Positions 1 to 8,025 of a stretch of DNA of 53,647 nucleotides are shown here, piece after piece. The notes under the pieces were generated by a model. The model was not told the origin of the DNA. It worked only from the letters and a program-made list of their open reading frames with translations, and searched no databases. The translations under genes and the position numbers were made by a program. The DNA lies in the NCBI GenBank assembly GCA_017577365.1, contig PKRJ01000024.1, positions 1 through 53,647 on the forward strand, in the 5' to 3' direction. The first letter of the stretch is position 1. Each line of letters starts with the position of its first letter. This stretch comes from Gammaproteobacteria bacterium. GTDB lineage: Bacteria > Pseudomonadota > Gammaproteobacteria > Steroidobacterales > Rariloculaceae.

Positions 1-274
1 CCCACCGGGCGTCGATCTCGACGGAGAGGCCCTGCGCCTTCAGCGGCGCCCGCAGCGCATCGAGCTTCGCGAGGTGCCCCTCGAGGACCGCGAGTCGGGC
101 CTGCTCGACCGTCTTCGGGTCGAAGCGCGGCAAGCTCGCGAGGGACTGGTCGTAGTCGCAGACGAAGAGCTCGAGCGATGCGCCGTACGCTTGCGCGAGC
201 CGCGCCCCGCGTTGCACCGCCGGCTGCTCCTCGGCCGTCGGATCGACGACGACGAGGATGCGCTGATCGGACAT
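1..274 (-). CDS. uspE: Universal stress protein, UspE-like (N-terminal part; runs off left edge)
   Basis: Only the first 91 codons are present; the rest lies left of the window. The translation begins MSDQRILVVVDPTAEEQPAV and continues with an alternating helix/strand pattern. Its first 90 residues follow E. coli UspE closely in layout: a VVxDP motif at the first strand, a QPA turn, then a long helix before an EI(D/K)xxW segment. UspE is a tandem two-domain cytoplasmic stress protein; whether the second domain exists here cannot be seen. The ATG at 274 is preceded by GGGAG about eight bases upstream. It diverges from the permease at 470, and the 195 bp between them must hold both promoters. 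Confidence 0.8.
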   Translation of the reverse strand, partial: MSDQRILVVVDPTAEEQPAVQRGARLAQAYGASLELFVCDYDQSLASLPRFDPKTVEQARLAVLEGHLAKLDALRAPLKAQGLSVEIDARW

Positions 275-469
275 TTCCTGACTCCCGCCGATGACGAGGG
301 GGGAGCTTAGCCGCAACAGCGTCTGAGCAACAAGAACCTGGACAGCCGCGGCCGATTTCGGTAAATGGCTAGACGCCTTCATCCGGTTCGGTTCTTCGGT
401 GGCCCGACTTCACGCCGGCATCGGGAAAGCCGGAGCGGCTTCATCATCGTTTCTCGGAGAATCCTTTCG

Positions 470-1717
470 ATGACGATTCGGAAGTGGCTTGCCGGCGCCG
501 GCGTGTGCGCGATGGCGGCGGCCGTCGTTGCGGGCGTCCTGCTGAACAGCGATCTCGGGCCCCTGCTGCTCGGCATCCGCGCCGAGTTCTATCTGTTCGC
601 GCTGACGCTGCTCGGCGTCGCGCTCTTCCACGACCGCACGCTCGAGGTCGCGCTGACCGGCCTCGTCGCGATCGTCGCGCTGAAGCTCCTGACCGACCCC
701 GGCTTCGCGCTGGGCCACCACGTCGTCGAGGAGGCGCGCACGCTCGCGAATCTGCTGGGCCTCTTGCTCGGCTTCGCCGTGCTCGCGCGGCATTTCGAGG
801 AGTCGCACGTGCCGGAGATCCTGCCGCGCTTCCTGCCGGACGACTGGAAGGGCGGCTTCGTGCTGCTCGCGATGGTGTTCGTGCTGTCGTCGTTCCTCGA
901 CAACATCGCGGCGGCGATGATCGGCGGCACGATCGCTCTGCACGTCTTCAAACGCCGGCTCGACATCGGCTATCTCGCGGCGATCGTCGCGGCGAGCAAT
1001 GCCGGCGGCTCGGGCTCGGTCGTCGGCGACACGACGACGACGATGATGTGGATCGACGGGGTGCCTGCTCTCGACGTGCTGCACGCCTATATCGCGGCTT
1101 TCCCCGTGCTGATCGTGCTCGGCATCTTCGCCGCGGTCCAGCAGCATGCGTATCAGCCGATCCAGCGCGACCCGGTCGGGCAACACGATGTGCAGTGGAA
1201 ACGTCTCGCAGCGGTCGTGCTGATCCTGATCGGCGCGATCGTCACCAACGTGACGCTCGATTTCCCGGCGGCCGGCGTGTGGGTCGCGATCGTCATCTCG
1301 GCATTTTTCGTTTCGACGGACTGGAAGGTCGTGACGGGGTCGACGAAGGGCACGTTGTTCTTGCTGACGCTCGTGCTGTGCGCGTCGATGATGCCGGTGG
1401 AGACGCTGCCGCCCGCGTCGTGGCAGACGGCATTCGGACTCGGGTGGGTTTCCTCGGTCTTCGACAACATTCCGCTGACCAAGCTCGCGCTCGACCAGGG
1501 CGGCTACGATTGGGGCGTGCTCGCGTTCACGGTCGGCTACGGCGGCTCGATGGTCTGGTTCGGCTCGTCCGCAGGCGTTGCGATCTCGAATATCTTCCCG
1601 GAGGCGCGCTCGGTCGTCGCGTGGATCAAGCGCGGCTGGTTCGTGCCGCTCGCCTACGTCGTCGGGTTCTTCGTGATGCTCTGGCTCTGGGGCTGGAAGC
1701 CGTTGGTTCATCACTGA
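470..1717 (+). CDS. NhaD-type / ion-transporter-superfamily permease, copy 1
   Basis: A 415-residue polytopic inner-membrane protein with about ten to twelve hydrophobic segments. The repeated half-motifs SNAGGSGSVVGDTTTTMMW and FDNIPLTKLA...GGSMVWFGSSAGVAISN match the pattern of NhaD Na+/H+ antiporters and the wider ion-transporter superfamily (ArsB, CitMHS). The substrate is therefore probably Na+/H+ or an anion with Na+, but cannot be fixed from sequence. The start at 470 is chosen because GGAGA lies nine bases upstream; the open frame extends 35 codons further 5' without a better site. A second copy, roughly 80-85% identical by eye, lies at 29032-30273 in the same orientation. It is divergent from the uspE-like gene. 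Confidence 0.85.
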   Translation: MTIRKWLAGAGVCAMAAAVVAGVLLNSDLGPLLLGIRAEFYLFALTLLGVALFHDRTLEVALTGLVAIVALKLLTDPGFALGHHVVEEARTLANLLGLLLGFAVLARHFEESHVPEILPRFLPDDWKGGFVLLAMVFVLSSFLDNIAAAMIGGTIALHVFKRRLDIGYLAAIVAASNAGGSGSVVGDTTTTMMWIDGVPALDVLHAYIAAFPVLIVLGIFAAVQQHAYQPIQRDPVGQHDVQWKRLAAVVLILIGAIVTNVTLDFPAAGVWVAIVISAFFVSTDWKVVTGSTKGTLFLLTLVLCASMMPVETLPPASWQTAFGLGWVSSVFDNIPLTKLALDQGGYDWGVLAFTVGYGGSMVWFGSSAGVAISNIFPEARSVVAWIKRGWFVPLAYVVGFFVMLWLWGWKPLVHH

Positions 1718-1724
1718 CGAAAAA

Positions 1725-1747
1725 GGCCGGGCGCAATGCGCCCGGCC
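1725..1747 (-). terminator. Intrinsic terminator for the minus-strand gene ending at 1781
   Basis: A perfect 10-bp GC-rich stem (GGCCGGGCGC at 1725-1734 with GCGCCCGGCC at 1738-1747) closes a three-base loop. Read on the minus strand it is followed directly by five T residues (1724-1720), the standard factor-independent layout. It also lies eight bases after the permease stop, so it may act on both strands. Confidence 0.75.
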
Positions 1748-1780
1748 CTCGTTCGAGCGAGATCTTCTCGACTCGGTTCG

Positions 1781-2374
1781 TCAGAGCGCGCTGTTGATCT
1801 CCGCGACCGGAAACGCGTCGATCAAATCGCCCATGCCGGCGATCGCGGAATCGGGATCCGTGAAGCTCGATCCCGAGAACGTCAGAAACGATCCGTCCTC
1901 GAGCGGCACGGTCACGGTGCCGTCCGGTTGAATCGTCGCCGGCAGGCCGCCGACTCGAATCTGCCGGCCGCCGCCGAGCATGCCGGCTCGCGCGAAGCCG
2001 CTGATCAGCTGCCCGAAGCCTCCCGCGGCTCCGCCCGCACGAGTCAGCGAGACCGTCACCGTCTCGTCGCCTTTCTCGTAATCGGCGGTGATGTTGGCGA
2101 AGCCCATCGCCACGCCCTCGTCGTAGCTCACGCGCTTCCAGCCCGCGATCTCGGTGCGGAAATACTGACCGACGCGCCCCTGTAGCGCTTCCTCGATGCC
2201 TTGCAGACACAGGGTCGCCTTGTCGCGCGCCTCGGTCAGCTTGCCGGCCTTGTAGAGGGCGTCGATCTCCGCGCAGTTGTCCGTCAGGCTTCCGCCGAGC
2301 TCGAGCTGAGCAATAGCCGCGGGAGCCACCAGCATCGGCAAGAGTCCCGCGAACAGTTTTTTCCTTATGTGCAC
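1781..2374 (-). CDS. Small secreted protein of unknown function
   Basis: 197 residues. A GTG start at 2374 is chosen because GAGGA sits about eight bases upstream and it gives a clean signal peptide (VHIRKKLFAGLLPMLVAPAA, cleavage after AIA). The mature part begins QLELGGSLTDNCAEID with a helical first third containing two cysteines (NCAEID and ATLCLQG). A Gly-rich, amphipathic middle (GGAAGGFGQLISG) and a beta-rich C-terminal half follow. The alternation DGTVTVPLEDGSFLTFSGSS suggests a beta-sheet domain; the fold is not recognised. It is expected in the periplasm. It follows the hybrid kinase on the same strand after a 107-bp gap and has its own terminator, so it may be a target or partner of that kinase; this is inference. 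Confidence 0.75.
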   Translation of the reverse strand: MHIRKKLFAGLLPMLVAPAAIAQLELGGSLTDNCAEIDALYKAGKLTEARDKATLCLQGIEEALQGRVGQYFRTEIAGWKRVSYDEGVAMGFANITADYEKGDETVTVSLTRAGGAAGGFGQLISGFARAGMLGGGRQIRVGGLPATIQPDGTVTVPLEDGSFLTFSGSSFTDPDSAIAGMGDLIDAFPVAEINSAL

Positions 2375-2481
2375 GTTCTTGGTCCTCGACAATGAAAGGA
2401 AGAGGAGGCGCTTGAAGTGTACGCGGTCCGCACGCGACCGCGCCCGGACTTGGAGCACGCTCGGCGGTCGGACCGATACGC

Positions 2482-5106
2482 TTAGTGGCGGTGTCTCGTG
2501 AGATTCGCGACGACCTCGTTCAGCATCGATAAGCGGAGCGGCTTCGCGAAGTGCATGTCGAAGCCCGCGGCGTGCGCCCGCTCCTTGTCGCGCGCGGACG
2601 CATAGCCGGTCAGCGCGATCAGCATCGCCGACGCGGTCGCCGGATTTCTCCTGAGCTCTCGCGCGACCTGATATCCGTCGAGCCCCGGCAGGCCGATATC
2701 GCAAAGCACGATATGAGGCCTGAACGCGTCGGCGCATCGGACGCCTTCCCAGCCGGTATGCGCCACGTGAACCTCGTAACCCTCGAGCTCGAGCGCTTCG
2801 CGCAGCGTGCGCGCCGCGTCGACGTTGTCCTCGATGAGAAGGACACGCGTCGCGCCGCGAGCGGGCGCCTCGATCACTTGCAACCCTTGCGCGGGCTCCA
2901 TATCCGAACGCACCGTTCCGGACACGGAGTCGGACGCCGTGATCGGCAGCCGCACGGTGAACACCGCGCCGCGGCCCGGGCCGTCGCTATGCGCGTGCAC
3001 GCTGCCGCCATGAAGCTCGACCAGCGCCTTGACGAGCGCGAGTCCGAGCCCGAGGCCGCCCTTGTCGCGCGCGAGCCTGGAATCGCCCTGGCTGAACGGG
3101 CGAAAGAGCTTCGGCAGCAACGAGGCGTCCATGCCGACGCCGTCGTCGCCGACCGCGAGCACGGCGACCCGCTCGTCGCGGTCGACGCGAAGCGCAAGCT
3201 CGACCTTTCGTCCGCCGAACTTGATCGCGTTGTGAAGCAGATTGCCGAGCACCTGACAGAGCCGCGTATGATCGCCGTCCACGGTGACCGGCGAATCCGG
3301 GAGATCGAGCTCGAGATCGATGTCCGCCGCCTCGAGTGCGCCCGACAGATCCTCGACGCAGTTGCGAACGACCTCGACGAGGTCGATCGGCGTCGTCTCG
3401 ACGCGGATCTTGCCTTCGGAGATGCGTGTGACGTCGAGCAGGTCGTCGATGATGCGGATCATATGACCGACCTGCCTGTCGATGACTTCCTGGGCGCGTC
3501 GCGCCTGGTCGCTGCCCTGCTCGCTGTGCTTCAGCACGTAGAGGCCGTTCAAGATCGGTCCCATCGGATTGCGGAGCTCGTGCGCGAGCACGCCGAGGAA
3601 ATGGTTCTTGCGTTCGTCCGCCTCCGCGAGCATCGCCGCGTGTCGGCGCAGCTCTTCACTCTGCTGCGCGAGCTCCTCGTTCTGCGCCTGAATCTCCTCG
3701 TGTTGCGCTTGGAGCTGCTGACTTTGTGCCTGCAGCTCCTCGTTCTGGACTTGAATCTCCTCGTTCTGGACCTGCAGCGCTTCGTTCTGCGCCTGGATCC
3801 GGTCGTTCTTCTCGTGAAGCTCGCTGAGAAGACGCTGCGTTTCCTCGTAGCTCGCGACGTTCTGCAGCCCGATGCCGAGCTGCGTCGCGCTCGCCTCGAG
3901 GAATGCGATCGCGTCTTTCGACAGGTCGCGCAGCGAGCCGACGACGAGGACGCCGTGGAGCGTGTCGCGAAACACGAGCGGAACCGCCGCAACCGAGCGC
4001 GCCGGCGCCTGATCCCAGCCGAGCTTCACGCGGAACGGGCTGTCGGGGGGAATCTTCTCGAGCAAGACCGTCGCGCGCTCGCGCGCCGCCTGTCCAGGGA
4101 TTCCGTCTCCGCTTGCGATTTCGATCGGATCTACGGTCAAGCCGTGCGTCGCGATCGGCCGCAACATCGAGCCGTCCGGCGACGCCGAATACACGACGCC
4201 GATCTCGGCGCGTACGTGCGCGACGATCGCCTCGAGTGCTGCGTGCGCGAGCGCGTCTCGGTGCAGGCTCGATGCGATGCTTCTCGCGACCGCGCGATCT
4301 GCGAGCAGCCGCTGCTCGCGTTGCTCGAGCGCGGCTGCGGCGCTGCCTATCGCGTGGGCGATTCTGCGCATCTCGTCTCGAGCGGTTGCGGCTCGATCGT
4401 CCGGAGCGAGATGCAGCGCCGGCTGCCAGTCGCCGCGCTCGAGCGCGGCGGCGACGCCGAGCAGCTCTCGCGACGGGCCGCTGATCGAGCGGGCCGTGAC
4501 GAGCGCGACCGCGGCGAGCGCCGCGAGCGACGTGATCGCGAGCACGCCGAGACCGCGGTTGACCGCGTCGCGCGTGCTCGCGATCACGCCGAGCGCATCG
4601 TTCGCCATCTCTTCCTGGAGGAAGCTGAACTCGCTCGTCTTCGCGAACAGCGTTTCGCGCAAAACGGAGAGCTCTCCTTCCTCGGCGAGGCTCAGCGCAC
4701 GGGACGATCGTACGGCAAGCGCGGTGTCGGCCTGCTCGAGATATCGAAGAGTCAGCTCGCGTATCTCCGCGAAGAGGCGGCTTGTGTCGGGCTCGATCGG
4801 CAATCTCTCGAGCAGATCCAGTCGAGCCCGCGCCTGCATGGAGCTGTTTCGCAGCGCAAGAATCCGCTCCTGCGTCGGGTCTAGCAACGCCGAGCGGAGC
4901 GTGACGCCGACGCGGTAGACGTCTCGCTCGAGGGCTTGCATCCCGTCTCTGATTGGCGCGATCCGCTCCGAATAGCGGCGCTGCGCGTCGCCGCTCTGCT
5001 CGTGCCAGCCGTAGAACACGAGGAGCAGCACTGCGACGAGCGTTGCGACGAGGCCGAAACCGATCCCCAGGCGCTGAGCGATGCTGAGATCGGGATAGCG
5101 ATTCAT
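2482..5106 (-). CDS. Hybrid sensor histidine kinase (TM-sensor-TM-HAMP-GAF-coil-HisKA-HATPase-REC)
   Basis: 874 residues. Order: TM1 about 12-33, helical periplasmic sensor about 34-185, TM2 about 186-206, HAMP-like segment to about 262, GAF domain about 275-420, long coiled coil 421-500, HisKA with phosphoacceptor H509 (LAHELRNPMGP), HATPase_c with N box (LLHNAIKF), DDGVGMD and GLGLGLALV. A C-terminal receiver at about 752-874 has acidic LLIEDN and phosphoacceptor D803 in CDIGLPGLDG, with K in FAKPL. All catalytic residues look intact, so an internal phosphorelay to REC is likely. There is no DNA-binding output, so the relay must pass on. The ATG at 5106 overlaps the stop of the CheR-like remnant by four bases (ATGA), implying translational coupling. 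Confidence 0.9.
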   Translation of the reverse strand: MNRYPDLSIAQRLGIGFGLVATLVAVLLLVFYGWHEQSGDAQRRYSERIAPIRDGMQALERDVYRVGVTLRSALLDPTQERILALRNSSMQARARLDLLERLPIEPDTSRLFAEIRELTLRYLEQADTALAVRSSRALSLAEEGELSVLRETLFAKTSEFSFLQEEMANDALGVIASTRDAVNRGLGVLAITSLAALAAVALVTARSISGPSRELLGVAAALERGDWQPALHLAPDDRAATARDEMRRIAHAIGSAAAALEQREQRLLADRAVARSIASSLHRDALAHAALEAIVAHVRAEIGVVYSASPDGSMLRPIATHGLTVDPIEIASGDGIPGQAARERATVLLEKIPPDSPFRVKLGWDQAPARSVAAVPLVFRDTLHGVLVVGSLRDLSKDAIAFLEASATQLGIGLQNVASYEETQRLLSELHEKNDRIQAQNEALQVQNEEIQVQNEELQAQSQQLQAQHEEIQAQNEELAQQSEELRRHAAMLAEADERKNHFLGVLAHELRNPMGPILNGLYVLKHSEQGSDQARRAQEVIDRQVGHMIRIIDDLLDVTRISEGKIRVETTPIDLVEVVRNCVEDLSGALEAADIDLELDLPDSPVTVDGDHTRLCQVLGNLLHNAIKFGGRKVELALRVDRDERVAVLAVGDDGVGMDASLLPKLFRPFSQGDSRLARDKGGLGLGLALVKALVELHGGSVHAHSDGPGRGAVFTVRLPITASDSVSGTVRSDMEPAQGLQVIEAPARGATRVLLIEDNVDAARTLREALELEGYEVHVAHTGWEGVRCADAFRPHIVLCDIGLPGLDGYQVARELRRNPATASAMLIALTGYASARDKERAHAAGFDMHFAKPLRLSMLNEVVANLTRHRH
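3631..3798 (-). repeat. Eight tandem heptads (21-bp repeats) forming the kinase coiled coil
   Basis: Residues 437-492 of the hybrid kinase are eight consecutive seven-residue units of the type (I/L)QxQNEE, with I or L at every first position. The DNA shows this as diverged 21-bp tandem repeats rich in ctcctcgttctg on the plus strand. The unit resembles the (L)QxxNEEL coils that precede kinase domains in CheB-CheR-kinase fusion proteins. It is a signal-transmitting linker, not a CRISPR or noncoding satellite. Confidence 0.85.
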
Positions 5107-5384
5107 GAGATGCACCGGAGCGGACGTGCGAAGGCGAGCGTCTTGTGCGGCAGCGCAGTCGAGTCGATGTCGGTCGCTACGACGTCTCCCGGCACTTCGG
5201 CTTCGTCGAGGAGCATTCCGAGCGTGTAGGCCTCTTCGACGAGGAGCATGAGATTGCGCACGCGGCGCTCGTAGGTGCACAGCCTATGCAACGAGAAATT
5301 GGTGCCCGTCCGCTCGCTCGAGACGCGCGGGATCGCCGCGAACGTGGATTCGGATGCGCTTCGATGCTCCTCGATGCAGCTCAT
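5103..5384 (-). pseudogene. CheR-methyltransferase remnant (internally deleted)
   Basis: An open frame of 93 codons. Two pieces recall CheR chemotaxis methyltransferases. RVSSERTGTNFSLHRLCTYE looks like the CheR N-terminal helical region (xxERTGxDFSxYxxxTxxRR). EEAYTLGMLLDE followed by VVATDIDSTAL looks like the GEEAYSLAMLL...ATDID motifs of the SAM-binding domain. In true CheR these are about 100 residues apart; here they are joined after RRVRNLMLLV, and the GC(A/S)(S/T)G loop of motif I is missing. Everything after ATDID is also missing. I infer a decayed CheR, possibly from a CheB-CheR-kinase fusion, because the adjacent kinase has the matching coil. Its TGA overlaps the kinase ATG, so the remnant may persist as a leader cistron. 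It could alternatively be a small unrelated protein. Confidence 0.5.
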
Positions 5385-5485
5385 TCCTTCGGCTAGAAAA
5401 CTCCCGTTCTTCGAGGCAGCAGCGCACGTCGGTGCGTGTCGTACGAAGCGTGTCGCCGACCTTCGCCTTGTGGTATCCGCGAAGC

Positions 5486-7453
5486 TTATCGATCGACGCG
5501 GGGACGATCGAGCACGGTCCCGGCTAGGACGTCGACGTCATACGCCCGCCAATCGCATCGTACGTTGTGACCCTCGCGCCGGCAAACTGTCGGCCAACCG
5601 TGTCGGTCCCAGTGATCGACGATGCCCGAGTCGATCAAGAGCTGCACGAAGCTCGGCAAGCGTCGGATGTCGTCGAATACCGGCAGCCAAAGCCAGTGGA
5701 AGCTCAGCCAGACGTTCTCGAGCCCTTCGCGCATCAGCTCGACCGCGAGCTCGTGCTCGCCGACATGGGCTGCAATCGCGGCGTAATAAACGGATTCCGC
5801 CGACATCTTCCTCGGATGTGCGCGGAACTCGCGGAGAGCGCGCAGTATCCGGTCTCTGTCGTCGAGGTTCGCGAGCAGCGATTTCAAAGTTTCCGGGATC
5901 GGCAACTGGTCGATGTCGCGCAACGGCTCGTTTCGCCCGAGCGCGAGAAAGACGTTGACGGTATCGCCCCACCAGATCGGGTTCAGCTCTTCTCCGAGCA
6001 GGTATTCGCGCCGCGCACGCTCCGGCTGACCGGCCATCTCGTACGCGGCCATCAGGAAGCCGCGGCCGTACAAGTTGACGGGCTCGGTCATCAGGTTCGC
6101 CTCGAGAATCTCGATCGCGCCGCCGAAATTGCCGAGGCTCATGAGCACCGGCGCGTAGAACTTCATGTCGGCCAGCGGGACGCCCATCGCTTCGAGCCGC
6201 TTCACCTCGCGCGTGACGCCTTCCCAGTCGCCCCTCGTCGCGAGCGCGGCGCCGCGCAACGAGTAGCCTCGGCTGTCGTGCGGCGCGAGCTCGATGATCC
6301 TCTCCGCGGACGCGAGCGCGAGCCGCAGATGGTCCTCGGCGGTCATCCCTTCGAGCGGCACGGCCGTCAGAACGACATTGACGTACGAGAAGTAGTAGTG
6401 CGCGTCGATGAACTCGTCGTCGAGCCCGATGGCCAGCCTCGTCAGGTGCCAAGTTTGTGCATAGTCCTGGAAGTAATACGCGTTCTTCGCCGCGAGGAGG
6501 TATCGATACGCGTCGAACGAGCGGGTCGGAAGCGTGCCGATATCGTGCTGCTCCCCGGCGGTGATCTCCGCCTCGAGCGCCGCGGCGACGTTGGTCGCGA
6601 TGTCGGATTGGATCGCGAGCAAGTCGTCGATCTTGCCGATGTCGACCTCGTAGCTCGACGCCCAAAGCACGATGCCGCTCGAGGGCGTGAGCATCTGCAA
6701 GCGGACGGTCGCGCGCTCGCCGAGATATTGGATCGTTCCGGTAAGCACGTTTTGAGCACGTAGTCGCCGCGCGATCTCGTCCAGGGGCAACCCGCGCTGC
6801 GCGAGCCCGAGCACGTTCTCCCGCGAGATGACCTTGAGGCTCTTGATCCGGGCGAGCTGTTGGATCATCTCGTCGTGCAGTCCGGCCGCGAAGAGGCCGT
6901 CGTCGGTCGGCGCATTGAGCTCCGTGAGCGGCAGGATCGCGAGCGAGCTCGGCAGCGGCGCGTCGAGGACGCGAGCGGCATCGGCTTGCGGGCGGCGGGC
7001 CGCCGGGTCCCGCTCGACGACCACCGCGGCGCCGAGCGCGAGCAGCAGCACGATCGCGAGCGCGTGCCATACGCGAGGAAGCGGCAGCCGTATCGGGCGG
7101 GGCGAAGATTCGCGGCTCGGCGCGTCTTCGATCGGGGCGATGAATCGGTAGCCGCGGCCTGGAATGGTCTGAATGAAGCGGGGCGCCGACGGGGAGTCCG
7201 CCAGACACCTGCGCAGCGATGAGATCGCCTGATTCAGATTGTTCTGCTCGACGATCACATCGGGCCAGACGGCCTGCATCAGATAGTCCTTGGACAGGGT
7301 CTCGCCCGCGTGCCGGATCAGCTCGAGCAACGTATCGAAAGCTCGCGAGCTCAAGTGGACGGGCTCTCCGTCGGGACCGAACAGCTTTCTTGCGACCGCA
7401 TCCAGACGATATCCGCCGAAGCGGTACTCGCTCGTCGGCTGGAGTGATGTCAT
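5486..7453 (-). CDS. CadC-like membrane-anchored winged-helix regulator with TolB-like and TPR regions
   Basis: 655 residues. Residues about 8-107 are an OmpR/CadC winged-helix DNA-binding domain (RFGGYRLDAVARKLFGPDGE; LSSRAFDTLLELI; RGYRFIAP), followed by one membrane segment at about 129-147. Residues from about 168 match the TolB-like N-domain seen in CadC/adenylate-cyclase-like regulators (SLAILPLTELN...LHDEMIQQLARI...VISRENV...VLTGTIQ). The rest is helical with TPR-like repeats, which would be periplasmic. There is no receiver domain, so it signals in one step across the membrane. The start at 7453 has GGGGAG six bases upstream; the frame is open 27 codons further 5' without comparable support. 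It is divergent from the TonB receptor at 8026, its probable target by position. Confidence 0.85.
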   Translation of the reverse strand: MTSLQPTSEYRFGGYRLDAVARKLFGPDGEPVHLSSRAFDTLLELIRHAGETLSKDYLMQAVWPDVIVEQNNLNQAISSLRRCLADSPSAPRFIQTIPGRGYRFIAPIEDAPSRESSPRPIRLPLPRVWHALAIVLLLALGAAVVVERDPAARRPQADAARVLDAPLPSSLAILPLTELNAPTDDGLFAAGLHDEMIQQLARIKSLKVISRENVLGLAQRGLPLDEIARRLRAQNVLTGTIQYLGERATVRLQMLTPSSGIVLWASSYEVDIGKIDDLLAIQSDIATNVAAALEAEITAGEQHDIGTLPTRSFDAYRYLLAAKNAYYFQDYAQTWHLTRLAIGLDDEFIDAHYYFSYVNVVLTAVPLEGMTAEDHLRLALASAERIIELAPHDSRGYSLRGAALATRGDWEGVTREVKRLEAMGVPLADMKFYAPVLMSLGNFGGAIEILEANLMTEPVNLYGRGFLMAAYEMAGQPERARREYLLGEELNPIWWGDTVNVFLALGRNEPLRDIDQLPIPETLKSLLANLDDRDRILRALREFRAHPRKMSAESVYYAAIAAHVGEHELAVELMREGLENVWLSFHWLWLPVFDDIRRLPSFVQLLIDSGIVDHWDRHGWPTVCRREGHNVRCDWRAYDVDVLAGTVLDRPRVDR

Positions 7454-8025
7454 CGTCGCTCCCCCCTGTCGTGCGGCGTGACGGTGGCCGACGGCGATGC
7501 CGTCGGCAATCCGCTTCACGAGCCGCGGCTTCATGCGTTTTCAGCCGCGTTCAGAAAAAATCAGCTCCCTCCTCAGTGTCATTCATGGACCCGACACCGA
7601 ACGCTTGGAACGATCCTCCCCGGTGCTCTCGATAGGAGATCCGACGCGAGACACGGATCGATCGTGAACGCTCGTTCCGCATGGCTTCGGGATCGAGTTC
7701 GCGAATCTCGACGCGCGCCGGCGACGGCCAGCGCCGCGCCCGCCGCCGACCGACGCGCACGCGCGTATCGGAAGTTTCTCTATCTAACTTCCGGCTTCGA
7801 ACGGGTCGTGCGTCGGGATTGTAGCAACTCATTGTGGCTCGGACTCGCGTCTCCGGAACGGTCGTCGCGTATCGGAATAACCGACTGAAATATCACGAAG
7901 AATCGCCGGAGTCACGGGGCGCTACACCCGCGGATGTCGCGATTTTGCGACGTTCGAGATGCGCGGAAGCCCGGGACCGTCGGCGGACAGCGATTGTTCA
8001 GTGTGAGCGCAGCAGGGGGGATCCG
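7454..8025. other. 572-bp intergenic region between divergent CadC-like regulator and TonB receptor
   Basis: No convincing gene: the open frames on both strands here are Arg/Ser-rich, lack ribosome-binding sites and resemble chance frames in GC-rich DNA. The region is noticeably less GC-rich around 7540-7580 and 7770-7870, as expected for promoters. AGGGGGG at 8014-8020 is the ribosome-binding site for the receptor start at 8026. No operator could be picked with confidence. Confidence 0.5.

Noticed and set aside
410..1714. Long antisense frame over the permease (434 codons)
   Set aside because: Composition is Arg/His/Glu/Asp-rich as expected for the reverse complement of a GC-rich membrane protein; no ribosome-binding site or domain. 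Similar long shadows opposite most genes were dropped for the same reason.
3631..3798. Tandem repeats considered as CRISPR or minisatellite
   Set aside because: Period is 21 bp with no spacers and the repeats stay in frame as coiled-coil heptads inside the kinase.
7551..7832. Minus-strand 93-codon frame in the divergent gap
   Set aside because: Arg-rich, no ribosome-binding site, no recognisable pattern; treated as chance.
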